Source: Steinernema hermaphroditum (taxonomy: Eukaryota > Nematoda > Chromadorea > Rhabditida > Steinernematidae). Taken from it: a DNA stretch of 64,000 bases. This document shows positions 49,801-61,113 of the stretch, piece by piece. The stretch lies in the NCBI GenBank assembly GCA_030435675.1, contig CM059625.1:11036001-11100000 (forward strand). The letters are read 5' to 3'. The stretch's first letter is position 1; every line of letters starts with the position of its first letter. Both the position numbers and the translations under genes were made by a program. The notes beneath the pieces were generated by a model. It was not told the origin of the DNA, ran no database searches, and saw nothing but the letters and a program-made list of their open reading frames with translations.

Positions 49801-52800
49801 CTACCACAGCAAGCGGAAGTCATTGCTGTTTTGACACGTTTGTGTGTTTAGGTTTTTCGCTTTTGAGGGACCCTTGGTGTTACCCAAGTCGGCTCAGATG
49901 CTAACCTATATTTTCCTTGTCTTTACATTTTCCTCCGACAGAGTCTAATGTGTTGTCAACGAGCAGAGCAGACATGCACAAAGACATTTGTTCGTATTTC
50001 CATGCTTCGAAGAGTCGACTTTTCGGAGGATAGTTGTATCAGCATGTACTTATGAATTAGTACCTGAATGATGGGTGCGCAACCACAAAAAGATTATGCC
50101 AAATGGATGAGCATAGTCTCTTGCCACTACAACTTCCAAAATCTTAAATGTGCCATTTTCGGCGTTATTTCACGTTTTGCGAATGCGAGAGGGTGACAGT
50201 ATTTTAGCGACAATTCTGCGATTTTCCAAGATTCCTCGGATCTGTGCACATAAGCGAGCCAGTCCGGAATCACCAAGAGAAGCCAAGGCTGTCGAGGTCA
50301 CCCTTTCAAAATTGCCAAAGCCCAAAAAATAACTATCTTAGCTTTTTACTGGAAAATCTTACCGTAATATACAGGACAAAATAAATAGCCTTCGATCAGT
50401 TATTTTTGCGTTTTTTGATGAGGTACCACTTTTCGGAGAACTGCATCAGAAAACGTGGCACTGCATCTAGCAGGAAGACTTCAGCAAGAGTGCTGTATCG
50501 GGACTAGAAAAAACTCGCGATTACTTTTTTATTAACAAATTAAAAGTAGGCTTTCTTGAGACAAATTTATTATTGTTTCCTATTTAAAATGAGCCCATGT
50601 GATCAATTTAGGCATCTGCTATACAGAATTACTGTGATTCCACAAATATCCCATGCTCGAAACAGCCTATTATAAATGTATAACATATAAACAAAACATA
50701 TAAATGAAAAGACATGTTCCGAAGTTACCGAAAGGAGGTTCACATGAATACTAAATATAATATTTCTTATACCGCGTGTAACTAAACCATGCCTGTACTA
50801 ACCTTTCGCGTGATGGCACAGTAAGAACGCGGCTTTTGATCAGACGAATCTATTTTAACGTATCTACGAGGTCTCTGCTCTCACCAATCCCTCTATTTTT
50901 TCACGTAGCTGTCACGAGACCCGTTACCTGGAAACACTTTTGGGAGGGAAAACAGCGATGATAATAATGAACATCACTTGTTTTTATAATGGTTCTGAAT
51001 GGAGACACCCATCGCTAATGCTGCCAAAAAAACACGCAGGTACGATCCGAAATGCGGTTAGGAAGCAAATGAACGGCGACGCTTCGCGAAATCTACTAGC
51101 ATGATAAAATCACTTTCTTGGGTCCAGTTCAGCATGCTGTCCCGCTGAGTATCACGGCAGGCATTTGATCTGTCTTCAATATCCTTTCTACTATGCTGGC
51201 TTGCAGAAACTTGTAGCAAACGCTGCACTGCCTCGGAAACTGTAACACTTTTTGTCTGTGTTCTATTGAACAAAATTATGCATTATTTATAAAAGAAATT
51301 CACTGAACAGTAAAGCGTCCCCCAATACCTTTATTAACTTTTAGCGTAATGTACTTTCGATGTCATTTTGAGCAAATTTGAATTTACACAACTGAACCCT
51401 TTCAAAATAATTGTCTCTTGCCAACGTGAAGAAGCAGTCCGAAAGAGATACAGTGACAAATTGCAGGCAGCTGTCATAGCCTAAAAGGCCGCACAGTATT
51501 CAAGTTATTTTAATAGCCAATAAACCCAAAAAAACTACTTAATCAGTGCGGTAAATGGCGTTCTTCTCGACGGAGAACTCAACATTCGATGTGGCTGAGT
51601 AGTTAAGTTAATTTCAGAAAAGCTGTTAAGATATTAGCACGATGCCCTGCTCCCAGGTGCTGCACGTAGAGCCGAACGCCTTTTTTACTTAGAAATAGTG
51701 ACAAGTGGTGATACGTACCGCTTTTATGGACATCTACCGCCTTGATATTGTATGATGATCGATTGTACCGAACCAGAACTACTTTCGAAGTAGTTGTTTT
51801 CATTGACACTTCGACCACATGCCAATTGCTAGCCAGTCGTTCAACCAGTCGCCAATTACGGTATATCAGACAAACGTTTTTAAGCTACTTAAGGGAACAA
51901 ATACTACCGTTCAAGTGGCTGAGAAGGAATTACATGTCGTTGCACCTTTATCTAATGCTCTTAGCGTAACATAACTCAAGATATTCCCAGTATAGGACTC
52001 TATCGCTTTCCCTTTATAACTCCTCCGATTTGAACTTTTATCCAATTCTGTCGTCCTTCCAAAAATGATGTTCTCCATCAAGATGCCTATCAACACAAAG
52101 ATTCTTTGAACACCTCCCTTTCTCGTCGCTTATATTGACTGCTCACACACTCAGTCGTTCAGAGCTCGAGAAATACTTGCTATTTGATGGGCGGAGCTTT
52201 TTCACGCAGAATAGAATCCAGATGCTCTCCCTTATTTCAAGAGTCCTTAGTGACAGACTTGCTTCAAGTTCTTCAATTTGTGTTTTGTTTTTCATTGTTT
52301 ACACAAAGTTTACAACGGTGCTTTTTATGCGCATTTCAGTAACTTGCTACTGCGGTAATCCACAGAAGAACTCCTTTGTGGCTTCCTCAATGAACGGAGG
52401 AGGTTCGGCCGGCGACGCACCCCCCGCTTCTTGATGTGCTGCTGTTGTTGCAATGTGCATCGACACAAGATCCACCTTTTCAGGCGAGTTTTCCTTTATC
52501 TTAATATGTCGCTAGCCTTCCCGACGCAGAGCCGGATACTGTAATGAATGCGGCCGTTAAGTTTATGCATCATTTCCGAAGCAGCGTCACTCCGCGCCGA
52601 TTTATTGCCTTTAACAAATCTTCCGTCGCAACCTCTAACTCAACGGTCATGACGCGATGTTCATTGGCTCGTCTTTAGGTAGCGCAGCACTTTAGGTTGG
52701 CTTAAATTCGATAATCTTAAACAGGCGCTCGCAACTCGCAAACGAGTCGATTGGGGAGAGCGCGTGGCGGACGATGTGTTGGTAATTGTCGACACTTCAC

Positions 52801-53610
52801 GAAATCTTGCTGATGATATTACTTGCGCGCGCGATAACAGCAATAAAGTAATAAATGTCCGTAGAGGCCACTTCAGAAGTTATTAAAGACGCAAAGCAAC
52901 CGACTAAAGCAGCATCGTTTGAGGGGCAACACGTCAGTGTATAAATATAAAGTTATGAAAGCCTCTCCACAAAAGTTGATCCAACGCACAAAACGCTGAT
53001 CTCTTGACTTCACTTAAAAACGTTTCATTCCTGAGTTTTGCTGAAACAAAACTTTCTATTTCAACTCATTCGAGTATGATTTCCGTACTACTAATCATAA
53101 CTTCATAATACTGAATTCCTATTTTCCGAATATTCAATTTTTCGAGGTCTCTTCACGTCATTTAGCTTCTTATTCCACACAGCAGAATTCGGCTCTTTGA
53201 ATTCTACTCCGTTTGGTTATAGGCGTCTTTAAATAATTCACAGAAAAGGGCCAAGAAATATGACACTTTTAAGAAAAGAATTGTCAACTCTCTCACGTGA
53301 CCATTAAACATTTAACGCTTTGCCCCAAACTCTCCATGAGATTCTCCCTTAAGAACAGCCACTACTTTGAAGAATGCTCAAGAACTCTATGGATGCGTTC
53401 CTCCTAACACATTAATTTATCGATGAATGGCAAAGATGCACGGTCTGCCAGCCGCCAAAATCTATTGCGCGATCAAAGAGACAAAGGGAATTCATTTATT
53501 TATGTCGCTTCTGGTTTGTGATAGTGAGCAGAGGAAACTTTAAGTTGTGCTCGTGTAGTTGCTAACATATTCATTGAAATCCTTCTGAATAGCGCTCTGA
53601 TTGTTTTCAG
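37862..53610. other. About 15.7 kb gene desert
   Basis: No exon series, RNA gene or mobile element that I can support. All open frames are short (mostly below 130 codons), change strand at random and lack domains. I looked for tRNA T-loops, U6 and spliced-leader RNA sequences, telomere-type TTAGGC runs and inverted repeats and saw none. It could hold 5' exons and a long intron of the membrane-protein gene beginning near 53611, distal enhancers of the GPCR, or decayed repeats. Confidence 0.45.
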
Positions 53611-54388
53611 CTACGGCGCCGTTTCCTTCCTACTCATCGCAACGGGACTCGTTTTCACAGTTTTTGCCATCTTTCAAAAGGACTCGCAAATTGGAAAAGT
53701 TTGGTTGGCTGGACCGACCACAATGGTCGTTGGCCTCGTTCTTTGTGGAAAGGTGCGTCCAGGAGAAATTATCAATAATTGATGAAAGGAAGAATTGAAG
53801 GTTATCATTGATTGGAAGCCTGCAATGATGCGCGGAAGAAGTGACTCGATCGACGCTTGCATCCTGCAGCAGGTTTTCTCACATTCCCATCGACATAACT
53901 ATACTTACTTATTTCTAGGCTGGTGCAAACTTTCTTGATCACTCAAACATGGCCATTGGAGGTTCCATGGGCCCACATGACTTAACAGCATTCCACAATC
54001 ACATCACGAATTGCTCGAGATCGCGCGCTGGAAAAGAAGGAGCGCTCGACTGCATAATCTATCCACCCTACGATTTAATTTCGGAGTCAAATGTACTTGC
54101 GCTGAGTGTTGATCTCTGTCTCCAGCTTGAATATTGCAGGTATCAAGCACAGAGACCGACGGTGAATCGACCCGACAAGGTGCCTTGCTTCCCAAACCGT
54201 CCTCAGTATCCTCCAAGCGGACCTCCCGGTCGTCGACTGTACCCATCGACGACGACTCGCTTGAGTGTAACTGTGGTCGCATGAGAAACTACGGTAGTAC
54301 CTGCCATGCTGCTCAAATAGAAACGCACAAGCCGCTCATGTTTCAAGGGGAGACGTTTGTCGTTAATGAAAGAAGTTATCTTATATAG
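53611..54388 (+). CDS. Membrane protein of unknown function, 3' exons only
   Basis: Four exons join in frame (about 53611-53753, 53801-53872, 53919-54092, 54140-54388), but the first begins inside a codon after an acceptor (ttgttttcag), so upstream exons are missing. The first exon encodes one full hydrophobic segment, 'GAVSFLLIATGLVFTVFAIF', and a second, 'AGPTTMVVGLVLCG', joined by a short Lys/Asp loop. This resembles small two-helix membrane proteins with the helices near the N-terminus. The remainder is soluble, with Ser/Thr-rich stretches ('VSSTETDGESTRQG') and 'SLECNCGRM'. I do not recognise the family. The intron before the last exon is 47 bp; reading through it would give a different, shorter tail. 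No start codon is proposed. The 15-kb desert upstream may contain it. Confidence 0.7.
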
Positions 54389-54621
54389 CTAAACACAATT
54401 AAGCAATAAATCAGCGAAGTTTTTCCACCACTTTCTGGTTCTGGAGCTGATTCCATAAGTTTCAAAACTATTGCATAAGTAGAAGAACGCCACTTACAAT
54501 CGACCAATAGAAATCTCTCAAATACAGATCTAGGATAAACAATCAGTTACACGAGTTGCTATTCATGTGGAATAATTCTCTGTGATCATAGATTTCTAAT
54601 AATTTATTACGTTTATTAACA

Positions 54622-56209
54622 TTAACAATCATTACAGAGCGTTGCGTTCTCACTGATTTTCGTGCTATTCACTGAACGGTCGCCTTCAACTGCGCTTAGC
54701 AGTAACTCGGCATCTGCGCCACTACCTTCATCACCCATCTCGTGTTCCACGTCCGGCACTTCTGTGATCACAACTTGGGCCCGTGGCGGTGCAACTGCGA
54801 TACCACTCCGAATCGGAGCCGCGTGGAAAGTCAATATTCTGTTGAACGTCGTTTGCTCCACTGTCGAACGTACTAAGGAGGGTCCATGATTCACTTCCAC
54901 GCCTTTAGGGAACAAGTGCTTCCGGAACAAGATACCCACTTTCTCCCAGAAGGCAACACTGAAGGTATAGCTGTCGACCACTCGAACGGTTGCCTAACAC
55001 ACATATCAGCCCTAACCGCACATTCGGGTTTTCTTACGTTGTGTGCCACAGTGTGGTGGTCAGGGGAGTTTCGTCGAGTTTCGAGTCTTACTGTTTTTCC
55101 TACTGTACGATACTGAAAACCGTTGTGGTCGAAAAACTCCGGGTTGAAGTCTCGGAGAAGCATATTGAAGGGAGTGTAGTCGAAACGGAGGTTGTGCTCT
55201 CCAATTGGAGCAAATCCCAAATCTGAGAGCGCAGAATTAATCTGAAATGAACGAAGTCACATTTTCCAATTTTTTATTGTCTCATCAACAGCATACTCAT
55301 GGGCTTTTTTCATTTCAGCAATCCCTAGTGGACGCTTGTGGCAGCTGTTCCTTTTTAACGAAAATTTTAATTTACGATAACGAAGCTTTAAGGTCGTCCC
55401 TTGGACCGCTATGATTCGCGATAAGAGAGATTTGCGCACAGCTTTCAGTGATTCACATAAAAAGAGTCGGATCATCCTAATCGACATTATGTTGTTCTCA
55501 CACGGCACTCAGAAAGAAATTTGAATCTGCCAGTAATCTCAAGTACATTATGATTTAACTGGTTCACAGTCTAGCTGCATCGTATTTGTTTCGCCAAGTT
55601 TTCGCCTAATGAGCAAATTGTTCAGCAATTGCAGACAAATCTGTTTACACTTCATTGAGCCAAAGAATGGCGGAATAAACATTTCAACTGACCGCATCCT
55701 TCACGTCAATCACAGCGTTATCCAAGGCGGACTCTTGGTCAATGCTTTGATCTCCAGTTCCGCATGCCGGCTCACAATAAGTCCATGACACGGGAGGGGA
55801 GAAAGTGAAGTGGAAGACGGGGCTGTTTATCAGATTGTGGGAGAGACCGTCGTTCTTTCGGATTGGGGGTCTAAAAAAGGTGGCGATCTAAACTGGAGAC
55901 CTTGAGACGTTTTCATTAAAGCTGTCGAACTCTCTGTCGTGGCTGCGCGGGACGAAAAGCTTCATCGTGTAAAATGGGATTTCGAGGAGCATGGCTTAAC
56001 GAAGCTAATCTATGTGACATTGAAACACTGTTTCTAGTGGTTACTGATGTCGACATAAAGGATGATAGCCGAATTTGAGGCTGATACACTAAAGCACCCG
56101 GGCATTGTAGCATAAACATTGTGGAGTTACCAGGAGGGGGTGATGGCGTTGAAGGTGCACAGCACAGTCCGTCCGTGACTACGTACAGAAGGAGCACAAA
56201 GCCAAACAT
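54622..56209 (-). CDS. Predicted secreted protein, family not recognised
   Basis: The 3' half is well supported by exons 55870-55693, 55241-55038 and 54993-54622 (stop), which join in frame and include 'NSPVFHFTFSPPVSWTYCEP', 'LGFAPIGEHNLRFDYTPFNM' and 'YTFSVAFWEKVGILFRKHLF'. The 5' part begins with a good signal peptide, 'MFGFVLLLYVVTDGLCC', at 56209, then a Pro/Ser-rich stretch. Linking the two needs an intermediate exon (about 55901-56010, frame 'LEIPFYTMKLFVPRSHDREF') bounded by introns of only 30-35 bp, shorter than any other here. So the 5' model is uncertain: tiny introns, a frameshift, or a wrong start. The C-terminal 70 residues are acidic and disordered, with several NxT/NxS sites. 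No domain is recognised. A secreted or cell-surface role is inferred from the signal peptide alone. Confidence 0.6.
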
Positions 56210-56884
56210 GCTGCAAAGCCTGCACAGACGACTACTGTGGTCGTCGGTTTCCTTCAGTTTAGTGTTCGTTTGGGTCGTATATCATATTTGCAAGTCGTAA
56301 GCGCAAAGGCCCAGGTGACCACAATTCAATGGCCACTGTTAAACACATGAGTCATCTTGCACTACTAGTTCGAAAGTGCCGATTTCAGTCCACGTCAGTT
56401 ATCATGTATTTAGGCTATCTATGTACACGGATATATGATTTGAAATAGGCAACATTAGATTAAATTAACGAAGGGTGATAAAAGATTACGAGAAAATTGC
56501 ATAGTCAGACTGAATCAGGCAACAACGTATTCGGTAGTTCACATCTTTGAATGACAAGAATCCAGAAAACCAAAGTGGGCAGCAGTTTGGAACAATACTG
56601 TTGGGGTTAAATGACATAGCAGATAAATAGAACCCTGCCAATCGATGGAGTATGAGATGAATAGCTGGATGAGATTTACAGGGAAAACTTATTGCGAAAA
56701 GACAACATGTGGAACGTGCTTAACATAATGTTATTTGGCAAGAAAAAGCCACGAAATTAGCACTACAATCTGAAAGGTAGACGAGATGTGCACAGCCCCA
56801 TAGACAGAGGAAAACATTACTGAAAGAATTCTAAAAATGGCCCGAGAATATGAGCAAACAACACGCTGAGGAGCGATTAATCGT
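56210..56884. other. Intergenic, no gene seen
   Basis: About 0.7 kb between two minus-strand genes: promoter of the secreted protein and 3' region of the KCTD gene. An open frame at 56731-56884 is only the read-through of the KCTD terminal intron. Confidence 0.5.
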
Positions 56885-57817
56885 TTAGTGATCTGGAAAG
56901 CAGTGTTACTGGAATGTGCGGAAACCAATGACTTACGCCTCGCTTTCGCTTGGAGTACCTTGGCTCGGTCCGACGGTTCCACGGGTGACGTCGCCGACTG
57001 CGTGTCCTGACATTCACGGGAAACGACGCACAAATACTCCGACTGCATATCGTTTGAATATGTTCCAATGGGAATCAACTGCAATAACCATATAGAATTG
57101 GCAATATCATTTCAGTGCTACCTGTTCGAACTTCCAGTCATCCGACATGGCCGAAATAACGTTCGTTAGCTCATCCTCATGGCATTGAAGCACTCTGTAC
57201 ACGTGCTTACTCTAAACGTCCGCATATATGCTTATTATCGGGTGCGTACACATACGAGAGCAGCGGTTTTCTTTTCTCTCTCCAAAATTTTCTCATTGCA
57301 TAAATGAATTAATCTCGGTAGATTGTAGAACTCTGCTTCTTCGAGGACGCCTATGTTTGAGCAGATTATTTCTCAGGATTTGTCGGGGTTCACACATCAT
57401 ACCTTCTAAGGAAAGACCTCTATCGATGACGATCTTCCCGTGTCTTAAGTAATTCAGGACTGTACTGAAGTAATCTGAATCGCGATCGATCAAATATGCT
57501 CCTGTTTCGTCCTGAAACATTCGTCTAAAAGGATGCATTACAGCAGGCATCTCACTGTTTCGCTGGGAAGGTCTCCATCTTCCTGACAGATTCGAGCGAG
57601 AAAGCTTTCTGATTCCCTCATCAATGTTTGCCGAGTGGTTTGAAATATCTAAAGTATCGTTGATGTAGATGGCATTAACGGTCTCCACTACCCGGCCTCC
57701 GACGTTCAGACGAACCCACATTTTGGGTATTTTGACTGGCTTTACTATTTGCATCGGGAACACTTGCTCGCCGTTTTCCGCCTTCATGGTCATGGGTGAT
57801 TTTTCGGCGACGGACAT
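56885..57817 (-). CDS. KCTD2/5/17-family BTB protein (Insomniac-type cullin-3 adaptor)
   Basis: Seven exons (57817-57692, 57648-57556, 57511-57403, 57350-57256, 57211-57122, 57078-56937, 56892-56885) give 663 nt, 220 residues. The BTB/T1 domain reads '[20 protein letters not shown]', then '[20 protein letters not shown]' and '[12 protein letters not shown]', then '[12 protein letters not shown]'. The C-terminal half has '[20 protein letters not shown]', '[16 protein letters not shown]' and '[10 protein letters not shown]'. This order and wording match KCTD2, KCTD5, KCTD17 and Drosophila Insomniac (inc), about 230 residues, which form pentamers and bring substrates to cullin-3 ubiquitin ligase; inc affects sleep. 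The last coding exon is only 8 nt and ends the protein in Arg-His-His. The long raw frame across exons 1-3 is misleading, because two introns lie inside it. An acceptor 3 bp before the ATG fits trans-splicing. Confidence 0.93.
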
Positions 57818-58837
57818 TCGCTAAAACATGCTAGCACTATGGACACAGGAAGAAACGGCTCGAAAACGAATGACTGAAAATTCAATCGCACATTCCGGTT
57901 GCAGTAATGACCGAAAATAAGCGTTATAATATCCGGTAATGAAATATTCGCCGACGGCGCTCAGCAGATGACTAGCAGTGGCGACTCTTTACGCGCCAAA
58001 AAATAGACCGGAATCTTTGGGCATAAAAGACCTTGCGAACAGCACACAACAGAGCTGGCGCGGTCGTTCAGGTCGACCGTCGCCGTGAATGAATGCTGCG
58101 CGGATTCGCCGAAGTCACAAGCGACTCTCCTAATCTGAAATCATACTATGGGATTAGTGGGCGATTATCCGTGCGCAATATCCTCGTTTCCCCTCCTCTC
58201 CTCCGTTTTGTCTTGAATTGTCAGCCGGCCACCGGGCGCTCATGCAAGATCAGCATGCAGTTTTGGATTGCTTTGGTAGCGCATGTGCCGCCTACACAAC
58301 GCCTGCCAGCGGCACGTCGCCTCTTCCGCAAAACATCCTCACAATGTCGGCGACGTTCCATGCCACGCTGCGCCAAAATTTTCGCGTGCGCACTTGCATT
58401 CGCGCGCAGCAATGGCGTCTGCGAGTGGGAGTCCGCGGCGAGGAAGACTGCGTTGGCGCTCACTTAGTTTCTCGTCCGCACTCACGCCCGGGCCAAGCAC
58501 CCGAATGCGTCGCCTTCTCAAGCGGGCCTACTGAGCGATTAGTTCACATTGGGCTGCTACGCTGTTGTCATTTCCTCTCTCTCTGCTCGCGATCGCCATT
58601 CTAGACGGCTGACGCCAGTTGTTCCCTGTGTGCGCCGTTCGAGCACCGTTCACGACGATCACAGAAAACCGAACCCTTCATTTCGACTAGCCTTGAGTCA
58701 ATTGCTCCCTTCTATGTCTCGCCTTTCTCGCCTATAACGGTTCACAAGCAATTTTAGAACCCAATTATAATGATTTCGTACGGCGAAAATGTTAATAAAT
58801 TAATCGGCCGAAGAAAATCAACACAGCACGTCGAACA
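57818..58837. other. Upstream region of the KCTD gene, GC-rich
   Basis: The part 58200-58740 is GC-rich and open in several frames on both strands, with no domain. It looks like a promoter-proximal GC-rich segment rather than coding sequence. Confidence 0.4.
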
Positions 58838-59182
58838 ATGTGTGATAAAGATAATCGAATAAATAACATCTTGGCTAATTTGAGGAGGAGCACGTTGAAG
58901 AGCACGGTTTCAGTCAACAATCAAGACGCAATTCCGCAATTACGCAATTATGGCACTTGTCGAACGAAACGTGTTTTTGATTTGCCAAAGAGCAGACAGC
59001 ACTGCGGCCCGACTCGTAGCACCAATTTCGCAGCCGACAGCACACCCTCACGAAGAGGCTCTACTTTAGAACAAACCCAACAAACTCAATTTGTCAGCAT
59101 TTACAGAGCTACATATCAATTTGACTACATCTATAGGAACTATGATAACCAGAAGCGTCACAAAATAAACGTCGGCTGTTGA
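58838..59182 (+). CDS. Hypothetical small basic protein
   Basis: A single open frame of 114 residues starting 'MCDKDNRINNILANLRRSTL', rich in Asn, Thr, Arg and Gln, with no membrane segment or recognised domain. It ends 34 bp from the stop of the STARD7-like gene on the other strand, so the two would be tail to tail. AATAAA overlaps its last codons. It may be a real small gene, the first exon of something larger, or chance; its composition is better than most frames in this region. Confidence 0.3.
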   Translation: MCDKDNRINNILANLRRSTLKSTVSVNNQDAIPQLRNYGTCRTKRVFDLPKSRQHCGPTRSTNFAADSTPSRRGSTLEQTQQTQFVSIYRATYQFDYIYRNYDNQKRHKINVGC

Positions 59183-59216
59183 CTTCCACCAATCAGTTTT
59201 TGGCTGTGTCGAAATC

Positions 59217-60151
59217 TCAAGCGATATTCGGCGTCTCCACGTTATTCGATATGACCGCATGAGATTTGCGGGGTCGTTGTGGTTGTTTTGAGGCCTCCAA
59301 CTCTTTCGCTGCCGCATAGACTTGCTTCAGAAAGTACGGTCCTCCATGATTCACAATCCAATTATAGGCTGTCGTCGGGATAGACGCTTCCGGGTTATCA
59401 CAGTAAGTCAAGACATAGTCCAGTCCGTCCTGTTCACGAACTGTATACTAACGATCGATAGACCCCTCGTGACTTACTTTGTTGAAGTCGGTGTGTGCTC
59501 TTACGACCATCGTAGAGGCGTAGACGAGAACTCGCACATAATTGCCGGACACGGGGTACTGGTCAGTATCCAGCGACTTGCTTATTACCATTACTCTCTT
59601 CTTCTGCTCATCGTAGTGTTGTCGTCGAACGTACACGTACTCCCTCGCGTACATTGGAAACGGAAACTTCGCGATCCATCGAATTACTTTGGAATCCGTG
59701 TGCGAATCGGATGCAAGAATTTCCAAAGAAATCACGTTACCATCCCATTTGCGTCGATACTCAACATCGTTCTTCAATCGCATCAATTTAGGAAAACTTG
59801 GAAGCTTAAAAGTTACCTGTGCGTCCAAAAAGTTTTCCGGTGTAATGTCAAAGTAACTACCAGCGCAACGGTACTCGTATAGGTTGTCATGACCGTGAAG
59901 TTTTCTCCTATGGACCCGAAGGTGCTCTTCAATGACGAGTGGTTCCCACCCATCTTCCTCGGAGACGGTTTCGTCTAGGCCGCCAAATGCAGTGCTCTGT
60001 CTATTGGAAACATGAAGAGTGGATACGTTCCTCATGCTTACATTTGTTCAACATCGGATTCACTGAATCCACCCTCTCGAAACGAGAACCCCGCTGATAG
60101 TGCGAGCAGAAAACGAGGTGTGCCGACGTTGCAGCGAAATCGGCGGAAGTT
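59217..60151 (-). CDS. STARD7-like START-domain lipid-transfer protein
   Basis: Four exons join in frame: 60151-60042, 60000-59817, 59771-59478 and 59429-59217. The START domain includes 'NLYEYRCAGSYFDITPENFL', 'NDVEYRRKWDGNVISLEILA', 'VIRWIAKFPFPMYAREYVYV' and 'GLDYVLTYCDNPEASIPTTA'. These follow STARD7 closely (YEYRVFG-x-Y-x-DVTP, EYRKKWD, FPYPM-x-RDYVYVRR, LLTY-x-DNP). STARD7 carries phosphatidylcholine to mitochondria. Before the domain, 'RFLLALSAGFSFREGGFSES' parallels the conserved segment between the mitochondrial presequence and the START domain. The N-terminus is not resolved: a GT donor at 60196 implies another exon at 60197-60220 or beyond, but I cannot join it to an ATG. The C-terminal 30 residues are basic and disordered. 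Confidence 0.9.
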
Positions 60152-61113
60152 CTGCTCCAGGCGATTGAAAAACGGATAGGATTTGCTAGAACATACCTGC
60201 AATACACTGTTGTGTGTAGTCTAAACGGACGAACCTACTCTGTAGTAAGTCGACAGCAAATTCCGGAAGGTGTACCAACGGATTCTCATTTCTCTTTCGC
60301 CATAGAGCGAACAACCTGAAATGCTCTTATGTACTCGAGGAAAGATCGCAGCAACTACAAAGACGCATTTTCAGCTTCAGACAACTAATAACACTGCCAA
60401 ACGACTAAGCGAGGGCCCTATAACCTCTAAGCACTCGTTCAGAGTTCTCACTCCAACAATAATATCTTTTTACCTTCACCTGTGCCAGTCACGTGCGAAC
60501 TTACAGACAAAAGGCCTACCCATCACAGAGTACTGATAACCAGTGCCGCCGCACATCGTTACACGCTCTTCTCAGCAAGAGTGTCGACTTTTAACTCCTC
60601 TCGTAAACTACGTACGTTCGTTTTGTTGGCGCTCAGCAGTAACTGAGCGATATACAACCAACACCCGAACTATTACACATGAAGTTGTGTAGTTTGATCG
60701 AGTGGAGTACGAAAGGAGAACTACCCAACGTATTCAGTCTTACAAACAACTCCGCATCTCATAAAAAAGCTGGATAAGCGATGAACAATATTCAAAGTTC
60801 GACAAGAAAGATGTCTACGACTGACTCAGAATTTTTACAGCGGTTTGAAACTATCCCATATGACCTTACTTATTAAGCAATGTAGTTTGCGGAAATATAG
60901 CACTAACTGACGCGGTCTATGTCGCTGTGTGTAGCGCAAGACACGCAGGCATTACGGCAGTATTGAAAGATCACCGTTCGCAATAAAAACATGTCGCGTC
61001 GCGTCTTCTCGAAATGATATGTATAACTTCAGTTTGTTAAGACATCGAAACGCGTGAGTCACCAGTGGCCGAAACGGATCGGTTACAACAGCGTCCATGT
61101 GCGGCGTTCCAGT
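60152..61113. other. Divergent upstream region of the START and DHHC genes
   Basis: It probably contains the missing 5' exon(s) of the STARD7-like gene (candidates between 60197 and 60320) and promoters of both genes. No other gene is seen. Confidence 0.45.

Noticed and set aside
57293..57817. 174-codon single-exon BTB frame
   Set aside because: The raw frame reads through three introns. Splicing them restores the conserved '[10 protein letters not shown]' block of KCTD5-type proteins.
60197..60320. Micro-exon and first exon for the STARD7-like gene
   Set aside because: A donor is clear at 60196, but the candidate upstream intron would be 18 bp or need a poorly supported 55-bp form, and no ATG joins in frame. 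Left unresolved.
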